A stretch of 64,000 nucleotides of DNA, from contig NZ_PRDL01000001.1 in the NCBI RefSeq assembly GCF_015182315.1, positions 2,604,001 through 2,668,000 of the forward strand. Reading direction: 5' to 3'. Shown here piece after piece: positions 49,501 through 58,493 of this stretch. A program made the translations under genes and the position numbers. Each line of letters starts with the position of its first letter. The first letter of the stretch is position 1. The notes below the pieces were generated by a model. It saw only the letters and a list, made by a program, of their open reading frames with translations. It did no database searches and was not told the origin of the DNA. Source of the DNA: Cellvibrio polysaccharolyticus (GTDB lineage Bacteria; Pseudomonadota; Gammaproteobacteria; Pseudomonadales; Cellvibrionaceae).

Positions 49501-52500
49501 AAAGCCAGTACCCCACCGGTTGCTCCACTGCTCGCTACCGTATGACGTAAAACATTGTTATCCCCCGCATCATTCAAAACATCTAAAATGCCGTTGGCCC
49601 CCAGCACAGGCAACAAATCCCAGTTGCCTGTCCCGTTGGAAAAATCATCGCAGAAATACAAACCCGACTCGGAAGCACAGTCGAAAGCAGGTGCAATACT
49701 GCTTGCACTGCTGGATGCGCCATTGTCATCACTGGAGACGGAAGAAGCACTGCTTTCACCGCCACCGGATGGAACCGAGGAATTGGAACTGCTACCGCCA
49801 CCGTTGTTACCACCATCACTGCTGGAAGACGAAGATGAGCTGGATGCGGAGGATGCATTCCCCAAATCAGTAAAGTCACAATCCAGCAGGTTTTCCGAAG
49901 CACCGTAACCTTTTACGCAACCGATATTGGCAGGCAGCAAACCGGATATTTGTGCAGGTGTATAAGCGCCCTCATCTGTCCAGACGACCCAATCAATCAG
50001 TGCCTTATAGCTGTTACTACCACCATCGCCAATTTGCAAATAGTTATTTGTCGCTGCTGTAGGAGAGAACTGCACCTCTTCCTGATTCAGAACAGGGATA
50101 TTGGAGCCATCCAGATACGCTCGTGCCCAGCCGACAGTAGGGCTGGAGAGTGCTACTGTAAAGTGGTAAATACGGTACTCATCCATCGCCAAACCATAAG
50201 CATTATTAGGTGCAGGCGATCCTTCAAACTGTACGCCATAATTACTGGCACCATCCGCACGTAACACCACCTTCAAACGGCTGGCTGTAGCATCTGCCGC
50301 ACCACCAAATGTGGTTTCCAATTCCAGCACGCGTGCATTGGCTGGTGGATTAAAGCCTTTAATTCCGGCAATAAGAGTAAAGTATTTAGGATATATACCA
50401 TCGTTACGCACTACATCACTTATACGCGCACGATTATTTTTAGTACCCAATGAAGTTGAATCGAACACCACTGAGCCCAGCCCGGTTGCAGTAAAGTCAC
50501 TGGCAGACCCCTGTATACCGAAAGAGGTAGTAGTCACACCATCAGCCAAAGTAATAGCACTGGCATCAAACGGTGAAACATCACCACTAAAAACATTCCA
50601 ACCAACCGAAGATGGATCCTCTGTCACAGGCTCTGGTACGGGCGGTGGTGGTGGCTCGATATCCCACTCCGGGCGAGTACATGCCAACACCGGAGAACCG
50701 GTATCCAACTTGCCCACACCGGCATACTGTTGCACATGCGCAGGTACATCTGCAGCAGGAATCAGGCTTGCCTGATATAAATAACCCTGTGGCAGATTCA
50801 ACGTGCCGGTAGAGGTATGATCAGCCAATTGCTGATCAGCAATAATATTGGCATCACCGTCTTTCTCTACCCAGATAACGCCATCACGCAACTGGTTACC
50901 GATTAATTCCCAGTAACCAATCGCAATACTGTCTTGCGACATCACCGGATTTTTTACCTGTTCAAACACGTTGTTTTCAACGCGAATGATGGCGCCCATA
51001 CGGGAGTTAATCGCCGAGGTATCTACATTGTGGTAATAGTTGTTGTAAATATGCCCTTTACCAAAACGGAACAACGGCAAACGGGAATTTACTTTGTGCC
51101 AATAGTTATGGTGCCAGGTAATACGACGATCAAAGTTATCTTCATCAGAAGAACCCCAGAGAGACGTTTTCCAGCTGTCATGCAGGTAGTTGTAGGAAAT
51201 GGTGATGTCTGCAACATCGCTGCGGCCACTGACCAGCTCATCGTAATAATCTTTTTGATAAGCTTCTTGTGCTACCGGATCGGTAATTGACGGTGGCACA
51301 GGTACATTCAGATCATTAAACAATTCGTTGTGATCAATCCAGACATTTCTTACCGGACCATTACGACCATCAATAGTAATAATGTCACCCTGGCCACGAA
51401 CCTGCGGTACTTTGTGCATTTTCAGGTTGCGCACAATCACGTTACTGGCAGTGATGTGGATACCCACACCCCAAAACTCGGCATCAGCGCCTCGACCAAT
51501 AATAGAAACATTCGGACGATTAAGTTTGATATCCGTATTGCCGGAGTTATGCCAGGTAATTACACCATCAATATAAACCGTAAGCGGTTGGTTGGCATAA
51601 GAAGGGTTGTTAAGCGCTGCGCGCAACTCTTCACCGCTACACACGGATACTTCAACCGCATTGGCACCGGAACCACCTGTGGTGCCGCCATTGAGGGAGG
51701 CGAAACCGAATACCGTATCAAAGTCAGGCCCGGAACTAATTACAGAAGAAGAACTGCTGCTCACTGCCTCAGATGATTGACTGGAAATACTGGACTCGCT
51801 TGAAGCGCTCGATTCACTTGAAACACTAACGTCGCTTGAACTACTGGAGATACCAATGTCACTCGATGAACTGGATTCGCTTGATTCGCTGGAGCTACTT
51901 GACTCACTCGAAACGCCAGCTTCACTTGAGCTACTAGACTCGCTGGATACACTCACTTCGCTTGAACTGCTGGACTCACTCGAAACGCTGGATTGACTGG
52001 ATAAACTGGAAGCGCTCGAAATAACAGGCTGGCTTGATGCACTGGAGACCGGCGGGATTACCCCACCACCGGTTGAAGAGCGGGAACTCAGGCTGGATTG
52101 AGAGCTGGCACTACTACCGGGAACTACCGGCGTTGAACTTTGGCTTGAGGAAGAAGAGCTTTCTTCCATCGGCACGCCATGAAATATCAGGGTTTCGCGT
52201 AAATGATCCAGCGCTTGTTGCAGGGAAATAACAACGGTATTCACTGAGCCTGAATTGGCCACCAGCTCTACCACTGCCGGCGACGCCGCAAATTGTTCGG
52301 GCGCCAATGCGAAATCAAGCGGTGTAGCGAAATTGGCGGGTACGGGAGTTAGGTCAATACCATTGGCCGGATCAGCATCGGCATCAAGGGATTGCAGTAA
52401 TCGGGCGATGTTAATCGCTATTGGCGATGCCGGATTAAGCGACTGCGCCATATCCAGAGGCGTCACTAATGCCTTGGCCGGAATTGGCGGAAATTCGAGA

Positions 52501-52802
52501 TCGCCAATAAAAAAGGTCACCATCTCACCGGGGCGGTAATTAAATTCGCCCCGCTCATTGGTAACACCATTTTGTGTTTCTGTGCGGTAACCGATTCCCA
52601 CCACAAACGAATCCACAAATACACCGACAGAAACTGCCGCGGCACTCGAAACCGACTGGGCAGAACTGCTAAGCACGGGAGCGCTGGACTGATTATTTAT
52701 GCTGGATGATGAGCCGGGTTGAGGTAAACCTTTGTTGGAGCTACCCCCACAGGCAGCCAACAACAGTGCCATTGACAGGCCTGTCAGTAGTTGAGTTTTC
52801 AT
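46575..52802 (-). CDS. Multimodular pectinase lipoprotein: PL1 pectate lyase + CE8 pectin methylesterase
   Basis: A 2075-residue surface lipoprotein (lipobox LLAAC). Modules in order: a beta-domain common in such lipoproteins (about 55-210; GVTNERGEFNYRPGE); a long Ser-rich linker (about 215-355); a PL1 pectate lyase (about 360-715; WIDHNE, catalytic-type RLPLFR); a LamG/concanavalin-like domain (about 730-980); a second Ser linker; another jelly-roll-like domain (about 1040-1235); Ig-like domains (to about 1480); CE8 pectin methylesterase (about 1490-1820; QDTLQL and GNVDFIWG with the two catalytic Asp, then ARSPGG); a third Ser linker (about 1827-1884); and a C-terminal beta-domain (about 1885-2075), probably carbohydrate-binding. 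One molecule should de-esterify pectin and cleave the resulting polygalacturonate at the cell surface. It stands alone, with tandem terminators after it and a structured leader before it. Confidence 0.93.
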   Translation of the reverse strand: MKTQLLTGLSMALLLAACGGSSNKGLPQPGSSSSINNQSSAPVLSSSAQSVSSAAAVSVGVFVDSFVVGIGYRTETQNGVTNERGEFNYRPGEMVTFFIGDLEFPPIPAKALVTPLDMAQSLNPASPIAINIARLLQSLDADADPANGIDLTPVPANFATPLDFALAPEQFAASPAVVELVANSGSVNTVVISLQQALDHLRETLIFHGVPMEESSSSSSQSSTPVVPGSSASSQSSLSSRSSTGGGVIPPVSSASSQPVISSASSLSSQSSVSSESSSSSEVSVSSESSSSSEAGVSSESSSSSESSESSSSSDIGISSSSSDVSVSSESSASSESSISSQSSEAVSSSSSSVISSGPDFDTVFGFASLNGGTTGGSGANAVEVSVCSGEELRAALNNPSYANQPLTVYIDGVITWHNSGNTDIKLNRPNVSIIGRGADAEFWGVGIHITASNVIVRNLKMHKVPQVRGQGDIITIDGRNGPVRNVWIDHNELFNDLNVPVPPSITDPVAQEAYQKDYYDELVSGRSDVADITISYNYLHDSWKTSLWGSSDEDNFDRRITWHHNYWHKVNSRLPLFRFGKGHIYNNYYHNVDTSAINSRMGAIIRVENNVFEQVKNPVMSQDSIAIGYWELIGNQLRDGVIWVEKDGDANIIADQQLADHTSTGTLNLPQGYLYQASLIPAADVPAHVQQYAGVGKLDTGSPVLACTRPEWDIEPPPPPVPEPVTEDPSSVGWNVFSGDVSPFDASAITLADGVTTTSFGIQGSASDFTATGLGSVVFDSTSLGTKNNRARISDVVRNDGIYPKYFTLIAGIKGFNPPANARVLELETTFGGAADATASRLKVVLRADGASNYGVQFEGSPAPNNAYGLAMDEYRIYHFTVALSSPTVGWARAYLDGSNIPVLNQEEVQFSPTAATNNYLQIGDGGSNSYKALIDWVVWTDEGAYTPAQISGLLPANIGCVKGYGASENLLDCDFTDLGNASSASSSSSSSSSDGGNNGGGSSSNSSVPSGGGESSASSVSSDDNGASSSASSIAPAFDCASESGLYFCDDFSNGTGNWDLLPVLGANGILDVLNDAGDNNVLRHTVASSGATGGVLALIKPEALASVTSADYYVEARIRPRLNTNGQSQRSIYVMARYQDVNNWYGMGMVAHETNPPRFEIVERNSTGNPTSTGTMRHLAAISLGTPGGTDGEWYKLRLELIGTEMKLYLNDLAVASFSDASLTERGLIGIFSNNRSFEIDDIKVGNANDKPPVPSQLAISPATAFNVEAGDAPRVITVNAKNTQNADDTFTVTSSDPSVVSVSQNGYEVTLNPLAAGVATITFTSGSDADLTRTITATIAPAFVMPVATYNLNGLVSPAVNEAEVYADTNLTLTFDSPPVLGSTGAIRIFKSSDDSVVDTIKLVDHKDTIGYGSYRTLNTRPISIAGNTATIALQSKKLEPNTSYYVAISESAFIGATLATLPFQGIGKNADWSFTTREAPAVNLTSLTVDDNGSLADFRTLQGALNHVMENLDKSEPATITVNNGTYSELLYLRNKDNLTITGESREGVVIQYQNSEGFNPGSAGRPVFLVELADMLTLENLTLKNTTIKTSSGGQAETLYFNSTGRLIAKNADFISEQDTLQLKGYSWFYQTLVAGNVDFIWGSSNVALFEESEIRSLGDSSNANNGGYLVQARVVNATDKGYVFLNSHLTHGVGPVGHTVPAGATYLARSPGGNSSFDNVVFVNSKMENHINAAGWAGAGVNGQPAPNPVTPTAISGWREVGSVDTDGNSINLANRVGGYELSPGEVSAEYCNRAQIFSAFNGGAGWDPLPGNDTDCINFSHPGGNGQSSSSQSSSAQSNSSSSEDGSGGEGGSSSSAASSDEGNGESSSSSSSAASAVTTTWGFDSAAYAAADTNLFGAAYNAVADNSIKVTDGEVSVDGLTFYSTAANVLRYRPAGSVNNSSTSALWNTNGAFFSNNTTMMPNVGESLPPNVRTYIAIPVEAGKALNITIKYSQTGSGATAGKIALVGSDGTVLAAKDASFAVASEGDSISLDLDATHSQSAIKIIYGREGLSTGGINIQEISRQD

Positions 52803-52843
52803 AATACTCTCTCTTATCGTTATTTTTGCTGCGCAAAATAAAA

Positions 52844-52997
52844 CGCAGGCACAAAAAAACCACCGGAAAAGCCTGCGATGGCTCCGGTATTGATCCGATA
52901 ATTGAATGCATTGCCTGGTATTACTTTTTATTTTATAAGGTCTGCCGGGGCAGCCCGAGCTCGTGGGCTCATAGTGATAACGCGATAAAACGGCAGA
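52844..52997 (-). promoter_or_regulatory. Structured leader (or small RNA) upstream of the pectinase gene, with terminator/alternative pairing
   Basis: On the minus strand, 5' to 3': a nested element with outer arms TCTGCCG / CGGCAGA (52941-52997) and an inner AGCCC/GGGCT stem; then a terminator-type hairpin ACCGGA...TCCGGT with an inner GCC/GGC (52862-52888), followed by GG and seven T (52853-52859); then GCCTGCG (52844-52850). The last can pair perfectly over 7 bp with CGCAGGC in the terminator (52871-52877), so the two structures exclude each other. All lies within 200 nt of the pectinase ATG. No known riboswitch is recognised. Confidence 0.5.
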
Positions 52998-53532
52998 ACG
53001 TCCCTGAACCTATAATTTTAAATATGAAATCGACAATCTATATTTGAAAAAAGGGATATTACAAAACGGGATATTGCATGGAATCGACCAACATGGAATG
53101 TAACGATAGCTCAATTTATTAATGTTATTTAAGCATTTCATTTCCAGAGGCAACGCTGGAGCCGTGTATCACGCCACACCCACCGTTCGCTTCCGTTCTT
53201 GCACTTGAAAAAAACTATCGCCAACTATAACCCATGATTTCGCGGCGCGTAATCCCCCACCACGTGAAAAACTTAAACCCGCCTGAAAAACATTATGATT
53301 TTTGCGCCATCCGCTTCGCCACAATTGGCTATAGCCCTCTCTTTTGAAAAACCCGCAATTTTCTATCCCTTGATACCACTTGAATATCGAATACTGTTTT
53401 TACATACAGTATACTCGACCCATTACTTCCGCTCTTTTGTCAAACAGTAACCTGCGGGGATTCTGGCAGACTCACCCTGGCAGTGCACATACCAGACGTT
53501 TCAAAAGGCACGAACTACCGGACCCCATCCAC
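52998..53532. other. Divergent intergenic region before the FAN1-like gene
   Basis: No gene is convincing on either strand. A TTG-initiated extension of the nuclease frame (from 53380) has no Shine-Dalgarno and untypical sequence. The region probably holds the two divergent promoters, but no -35/-10 pair stands out. Confidence 0.4.
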
Positions 53533-55197
53533 ATGACTCACGCAACCACCCCGCCCGACCTCGCGCCGGACTACTACCTTACCAACTTTCGCTTTTTAGT
53601 AGATTGGGTGGCGGCGCGTTATAACGACTTGCTGGATAAGGATGACCTGGCCTTTATACAAACATTTCAGCAATTGGATCACCCGGCACAATGCCTGCTG
53701 GTGCGCTTATGCAGCCGCAAAGGCCCCCTTTTTCGCCAGGACAAACTTCGTTATCCCGAGGTTGACAGCATCAGCAATGCTGTCCAAACCCTGCTTGATG
53801 CCGGTTTGATGCAACAACACTTACCCATCTCTCTTACTGAGTTGGCAGCCAGCCTGACCAGGCATGAACTACTGACATTATTTGAAAAGCCGCTGACGGG
53901 TCTGAAACAGGCGCGCAAAGACGTGTTGATTCAAACCCTGGCAGCCAGCCACAGCGAACCGCAAACCTGGCAAAACTGGACCCGGAATCAATTGGGCGAA
54001 GCCTGGCACCTTGATCATCAAGCTATCGTTAGTCGGCTGCTGATACTGTTTTTTGGCAACCCTTACCAAAACCTCACCGACTTTGTTTTGCAGGATCTCG
54101 GGCTATTTCGCTACGAAAACTACCAGATTGATCACCGGTACCGCCTTTTTAAAAGCCGTGATGAACTGGAACAATACCAGCAGCTGGTTGCTCTGCGTGA
54201 TGCGCTGGATGGCGAGCACACAATAGAAACACTGCAACAACTCGGCGAACAGTTGCCGCCGGTTAGCGATAATGAAAGGTTGCAGCGGCGGCGCGCCCGT
54301 TTGTGCAACGACATTGCTTACAAGCTGGAACGCAATGGCAATCATGAAGCCGCTCTGCAACTCTACGGGCAAAGCCATTTGCCCCCGGCGCGGGAACGCC
54401 GTATTCGTCTGCTGGAAAAACAGCAGAACTATACCGCTGCCTGGGCGTTGCTGAATGAACTATTGGCAACGCCCGCCAATGAACAGGAACTACAAATTGC
54501 CCGGCGTATGGCCCCCAAAATCGCCAAAAAACTGGGGCATCCGTTATTGCCGAAGACGGTGGGCTTTATTATTGAACAGCAACTGAGCTTGACCCCGTTA
54601 CACAATGAGGCTGGAGAAATACTACGCGTTGAGGAGGTGGTACGACTGATATTGAACACCGAAACCGCCCCCTGTGTTTATGCCGAAAACGCTTTGCTAA
54701 CCGGCATGTTCGGGTTGTGGTTGTGGCCGGAAATGTTTCGCGGTATTGAAGGCGCCTTTGCCAACCCTTTTCAGGCGGCACCGCTGGATATGTATCAGGA
54801 AAACTTTGTTAGCCGCCGCCCGGGAATTGATGAACTGCGCAGCCTGTTAAAAAATGGTGATTACCGGGAACATACTCTTCGTTGTTGGCAAGAAAAATTC
54901 GGCATTACCAACCACTTTGTGAATTGGTCTTTTTTAACCCGGGAACGGATAGAACTGGCGCTGCATTGTATTCCGGCGAGCCATTTAACATTGATTTTCG
55001 AGCGCATTTTATTTGATATAAAAAATAACCGCAGCGGCCTGCCGGATTTGATTCAGTTTTTCCCTGAGCAGGCAAGCTATCGCATGATTGAGGTGAAAGG
55101 CCCGGGTGATCGCATTCAGGATAACCAGCAACGCTGGCTGGATTATTTTGCGCAACATAGTATTCCTGCCGAGGTAGCCTATGTTCGCTGGCAATAA
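53533..55197 (+). CDS. FAN1-like VRR-NUC structure-specific nuclease
   Basis: A 554-residue protein starting at the ATG at 53533, just before the family opening YYLTNFRFLVDWV. The middle is helical with TPR-like repeats (about 240-330). The C-terminus is a VRR-NUC domain of the PD-(D/E)XK kind: GLPD with D505, then E520-V-K522 and GPGDRIQDNQQRWLDYF, the pattern of FAN1. Eukaryotic FAN1 and its Pseudomonas homologue cut 5' flaps and unhook DNA interstrand crosslinks. It overlaps the downstream nuclease-helicase gene by 17 bp, so the two are translationally coupled and probably act together in repair. Confidence 0.9.
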   Translation: MTHATTPPDLAPDYYLTNFRFLVDWVAARYNDLLDKDDLAFIQTFQQLDHPAQCLLVRLCSRKGPLFRQDKLRYPEVDSISNAVQTLLDAGLMQQHLPISLTELAASLTRHELLTLFEKPLTGLKQARKDVLIQTLAASHSEPQTWQNWTRNQLGEAWHLDHQAIVSRLLILFFGNPYQNLTDFVLQDLGLFRYENYQIDHRYRLFKSRDELEQYQQLVALRDALDGEHTIETLQQLGEQLPPVSDNERLQRRRARLCNDIAYKLERNGNHEAALQLYGQSHLPPARERRIRLLEKQQNYTAAWALLNELLATPANEQELQIARRMAPKIAKKLGHPLLPKTVGFIIEQQLSLTPLHNEAGEILRVEEVVRLILNTETAPCVYAENALLTGMFGLWLWPEMFRGIEGAFANPFQAAPLDMYQENFVSRRPGIDELRSLLKNGDYREHTLRCWQEKFGITNHFVNWSFLTRERIELALHCIPASHLTLIFERILFDIKNNRSGLPDLIQFFPEQASYRMIEVKGPGDRIQDNQQRWLDYFAQHSIPAEVAYVRWQ

Positions 55198-57472
55198 GCC
55201 CAAACAGGTAGCGATTAAAACGCTGGTAGAATTTGCCGCAAAAACCGGCAGTCTGGATCGTCGTTTCACCCCCGCGCCTACCGGGCTGGAAGGTATTGAG
55301 GGTCACAGAAAAGTAACCGGTAGCCGCCATGCGGATTACCAAACCGAAGTGACATTGAGCCTGATCTGGGACGATATTACTTTCCGTGGCCGCGCCGATG
55401 GTTATGATCCGCAAGCACACTGCATTGAAGAAATTAAAACCTTTTATGGCGATGTAGAACGAATACCCGAAAATCACCGCAACCTGCATTGGGCGCAAGC
55501 CAAATGTTATGGCTGGCTGTATTGCGCACAACATCAATGCGAAGAAATTGCTATTTCACTGATTTATTTTGACCTGGCCCACGAACAGGAATATCCGCTT
55601 GAAGAAACCTGGTCTGCCCTCGACTTGCAGGAGCACTTTGAAACCCTGGCAAAAAAATATTGTGCCTGGCAAGCGCAACTGAATCAACGCCAGCAACAGC
55701 TTCACGGCTGGCTGGAAAAGCTTCAGTTTCCTTATGGTGAAATGCATAGCTCACAGCGGCTTATGGCGGAAGCCGTTTATAAAGCCGCCGCCACCGGTCG
55801 TGTGGTAATGGCCGAGGCGCCCACCGGCACCGGAAAAACGCTGGCGGCTCTTTTCCCTGCCCTGAAAGCCATGCCGCGTACACCGGTCGATAAGATTTTT
55901 TATCTCACCGCAAAAACCACCGGCAAACAATTGGCGCTGGATAATATTCAACTCATCAGCAGCGACAAAACGCCGCTGCGCACTCTGGAGTTAACCGCAC
56001 AGGAAAAAGCCTGCCTGGAACCGGACAAACAATGTCGCGGTGACGAATGCCCTTACGCGCTGGATTTCTACAACAAATTGGAAACCGCTCGCCAGACAGC
56101 GTTCAATGAACCGGTATTGGACAAAAGCACCCTCAACCGGCTGGCTTTCGAGTTTGAAATTTGCCCCTTTTATCTCAGCATGGAGATGAGCCGCTGGGTG
56201 GATATTGTGGTAGCCGATGTTAATTATTTTTTTGATGGCTCCCCCTTATTGCTGGCACTCACCAACGAATTCGATTGGAAACCTTACTTGCTGGTGGATG
56301 AAAGCCACAACCTGATTGATCGGGGTCGCGGCATGTACACCAGCAGCCTTTATCGTGCAGACGTATTGACTGCAAAAAAACAGGCCCCGACCGCGCTTAA
56401 AAAACCACTGGAAAAAATCAATAAAGCCTGGTTGATGCTGTTAAAAAGCTTGCCAGACGTTGACACAGATCTGGTACAACTTGACGTAATGCCGGAAAAA
56501 CTCGGGCAGGCATTACTTGAGCTCAGTAATGTGTATATCGAATTTTTACAAAAAAATCCGGATCATCCGGTTCAGGAAGGCATTCTTCGCGAGGTATTTT
56601 TCGCCGCACTGGGCTACCAGCGGCTGGTGGAAATATTTGATGAAGACTTTTGTGTAGATATGCAAGTGCCAGGAAGCAAGCAGGAAGTACTTACATTACG
56701 CAATCTGATCCCCGCACACCAATTGGCAGCCCGCCTGGCGTTCGCCCATTGTGCCTGTTTTTTCTCTGCCACCTTACACCCTGCTCATTACTACCAGACG
56801 CTACTGGGCTTGCCCGACGACACGGTACACATCAAAGTGCCCTCACCTTTTCAGGCAAAACAATTGCGAGTACATGTGGCCAATCAGGTATCTACTCGAT
56901 ACCGGGATCGCCAGGCCGCCATCTCGCCCATTTGCGACATTATCCAGCAGCAGCTCGATGATCAGCCGGGCAATGCACTGATCTTTTTTTCCAGCTACGA
57001 CTTTCTGCAACAGGCAGAAAAAAACTTGCGCCAGTGCTTGAAAGATCGCGACATTCAACTGCTGGTGCAATCCCGCCGCATGAGCGAACAGGACCGCGAA
57101 AATTTTATCGCGCAATTCAATCAGCACAATAATTTGTTAGGGCTGGCGGTATTGGGCGGCGCGTTCAGTGAAGGGGTAGATTTGGCAGGCGATGCCTTAA
57201 AAGGCGTATTTATCGCCACGCTCGGGCTGCCACAAGTAAACCCGATCAATGAGCACCTGCGCAACGTCATGCAGGAAAAATTTGGCCAGGGTTACGACTT
57301 TACTTATACCTATCCAGGCATTCAAAAAGTGATTCAGGCCGCTGGCCGGGTTATTCGTAAAACATCGGATTCCGGTTATTTGTGGCTGCTCGATCAACGC
57401 TTTCAGCAACCGCAAATTGCCGCACTCTTGCCGGAGTGGTGGCATAACGAAGAAAATCCTCCACACGGCTAA
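55181..57472 (+). CDS. PD-(D/E)XK nuclease fused to FeS superfamily-2 helicase (XPD/DinG-like)
   Basis: A 763-residue protein; GAGGT lies 5 nt before the ATG. The N-terminal domain (about 1-180) is Cas4/AddB-like, with D73, E84-I-K86 and WAQAKCYGWLY, as in RecB-family nucleases. The helicase follows with Walker A APTGTGKT (K219), four Cys (C278, C285, C290, C328) spaced for a 4Fe-4S cluster, DEAH-box D373-E-S-H376, and the C-terminal GGAFSEGVDLAGD and QAAGRVIRK motifs. XPD/DinG helicases unwind 5' to 3'. Its coupling to the FAN1-like gene points to crosslink or flap repair. The stop is 4 bp from the convergent LysR stop. Confidence 0.92.
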   Translation: MFAGNKPKQVAIKTLVEFAAKTGSLDRRFTPAPTGLEGIEGHRKVTGSRHADYQTEVTLSLIWDDITFRGRADGYDPQAHCIEEIKTFYGDVERIPENHRNLHWAQAKCYGWLYCAQHQCEEIAISLIYFDLAHEQEYPLEETWSALDLQEHFETLAKKYCAWQAQLNQRQQQLHGWLEKLQFPYGEMHSSQRLMAEAVYKAAATGRVVMAEAPTGTGKTLAALFPALKAMPRTPVDKIFYLTAKTTGKQLALDNIQLISSDKTPLRTLELTAQEKACLEPDKQCRGDECPYALDFYNKLETARQTAFNEPVLDKSTLNRLAFEFEICPFYLSMEMSRWVDIVVADVNYFFDGSPLLLALTNEFDWKPYLLVDESHNLIDRGRGMYTSSLYRADVLTAKKQAPTALKKPLEKINKAWLMLLKSLPDVDTDLVQLDVMPEKLGQALLELSNVYIEFLQKNPDHPVQEGILREVFFAALGYQRLVEIFDEDFCVDMQVPGSKQEVLTLRNLIPAHQLAARLAFAHCACFFSATLHPAHYYQTLLGLPDDTVHIKVPSPFQAKQLRVHVANQVSTRYRDRQAAISPICDIIQQQLDDQPGNALIFFSSYDFLQQAEKNLRQCLKDRDIQLLVQSRRMSEQDRENFIAQFNQHNNLLGLAVLGGAFSEGVDLAGDALKGVFIATLGLPQVNPINEHLRNVMQEKFGQGYDFTYTYPGIQKVIQAAGRVIRKTSDSGYLWLLDQRFQQPQIAALLPEWWHNEENPPHG

Positions 57473-57476
57473 TTAT

Positions 57477-58376
57477 TCAACGCAGATAATCCGCCATTAA
57501 TTGCTCCAGCCACTGCGCAAACACCCGTAATTTTCTGCTGACCAAATGGCGGTTGGCATACAGCAAGGAAACCGGCATGGGCGGCGCCTTGTGGTGTGGC
57601 AAAATCGGTATGAGCTTGCCGGTGTCAAACAAGGCATGCGATGTCGCATGAGGAATCTGGATAATACCCAACCCGGCAATGCAGGCAGCGTTGTAGGCTT
57701 CCACACTGTTCACCGTAATACGGCTGCGCATGGGCAAATAATCCACGCGACCATTGTTAACATATTCGAACTCGGCTTTACGGCCACCAAGTTGCTGGCT
57801 GTAATTTACCAGGTAATGATGTTCAAGATCCTCCAGGTTCAGCGGTTCGCCGTAACGCTCCAAATACGCCGGGCTGACACAATTACTTTGCGATAACTCA
57901 CCGAGTTTGCGAGCAATAAGACTGCTATCGTTGAGCTGCCCTACCCGCACAATCGCGTCAAAACCCTCAGCCACCAAATCCACTTTCCGGTCAGTGCTGC
58001 TGAGTTGAATTTGCAGATCCGGGTGCTTTTCAAAAAATGCCGGTAACGCGGGGATAACCAGATCAGCGGCAAAGTTGGTTTGCATATCAATGCGCAGCAC
58101 GCCGTGCAACTGCTGATCCTGCGGCTGAAACATTTGTTGCAGCTCATCAAAATCGGTTAACACCTCAACACAGCGCTGGTAATAACTTTGGCCATCGCGG
58201 GTCAATTCAACCCGCCTTGTAGTCCGGTTAAGCAGGCGATTACCCAGCTGTTGTTCGAGGCGCTGCACCGCTTCTGACACGCTTGTTTTCGGCAAGCCCA
58301 GCTGCTCCGCGCACCGGCTGAAACTGCCCAATTCAGCCACTCGCTGGAAAATCTGCATTTGTAAAATTCTGTCCAT
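57477..58376 (-). CDS. LysR-family transcription regulator
   Basis: A 299-residue regulator: winged HTH at the N-terminus (FQRVAELGSFSRCAEQLGLPKTSVSEAVQRLEQQLG, NRTTRRVELT) and a type-2 periplasmic-binding-like effector domain. The ATG at 58376 sits 5 nt after GGAGG, which favours it over the in-frame ATG four codons upstream. It is divergent from an SDR gene and most likely regulates it, as is usual for LysR pairs. The 117-bp gap contains an imperfect dyad around 58438-58465 that could be its site. The effector is unknown. Confidence 0.92.
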   Translation of the reverse strand: MDRILQMQIFQRVAELGSFSRCAEQLGLPKTSVSEAVQRLEQQLGNRLLNRTTRRVELTRDGQSYYQRCVEVLTDFDELQQMFQPQDQQLHGVLRIDMQTNFAADLVIPALPAFFEKHPDLQIQLSSTDRKVDLVAEGFDAIVRVGQLNDSSLIARKLGELSQSNCVSPAYLERYGEPLNLEDLEHHYLVNYSQQLGGRKAEFEYVNNGRVDYLPMRSRITVNSVEAYNAACIAGLGIIQIPHATSHALFDTGKLIPILPHHKAPPMPVSLLYANRHLVSRKLRVFAQWLEQLMADYLR

Positions 58377-58493
58377 TCCGGCCTCCATTGTCCGAATATA
58401 ACGAACAGTGTATTCGCTTAAAGCACGTTTATCCGAAAAGTTTCGATCAATAAACTGATCTTCGACCTACTTCATCAATCAGGAGAATTCAGG

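Noticed and set aside
46575..52802. Frameshifted or chimeric assembly of separate lyase and esterase genes
   Set aside because: One uninterrupted frame of 2075 codons with typical Ser linkers between modules argues for a genuine fusion.
53380..53532. 51-codon N-terminal extension of the FAN1-like protein
   Set aside because: It begins with TTG without Shine-Dalgarno, and the family's conserved start lies just after the ATG at 53533.
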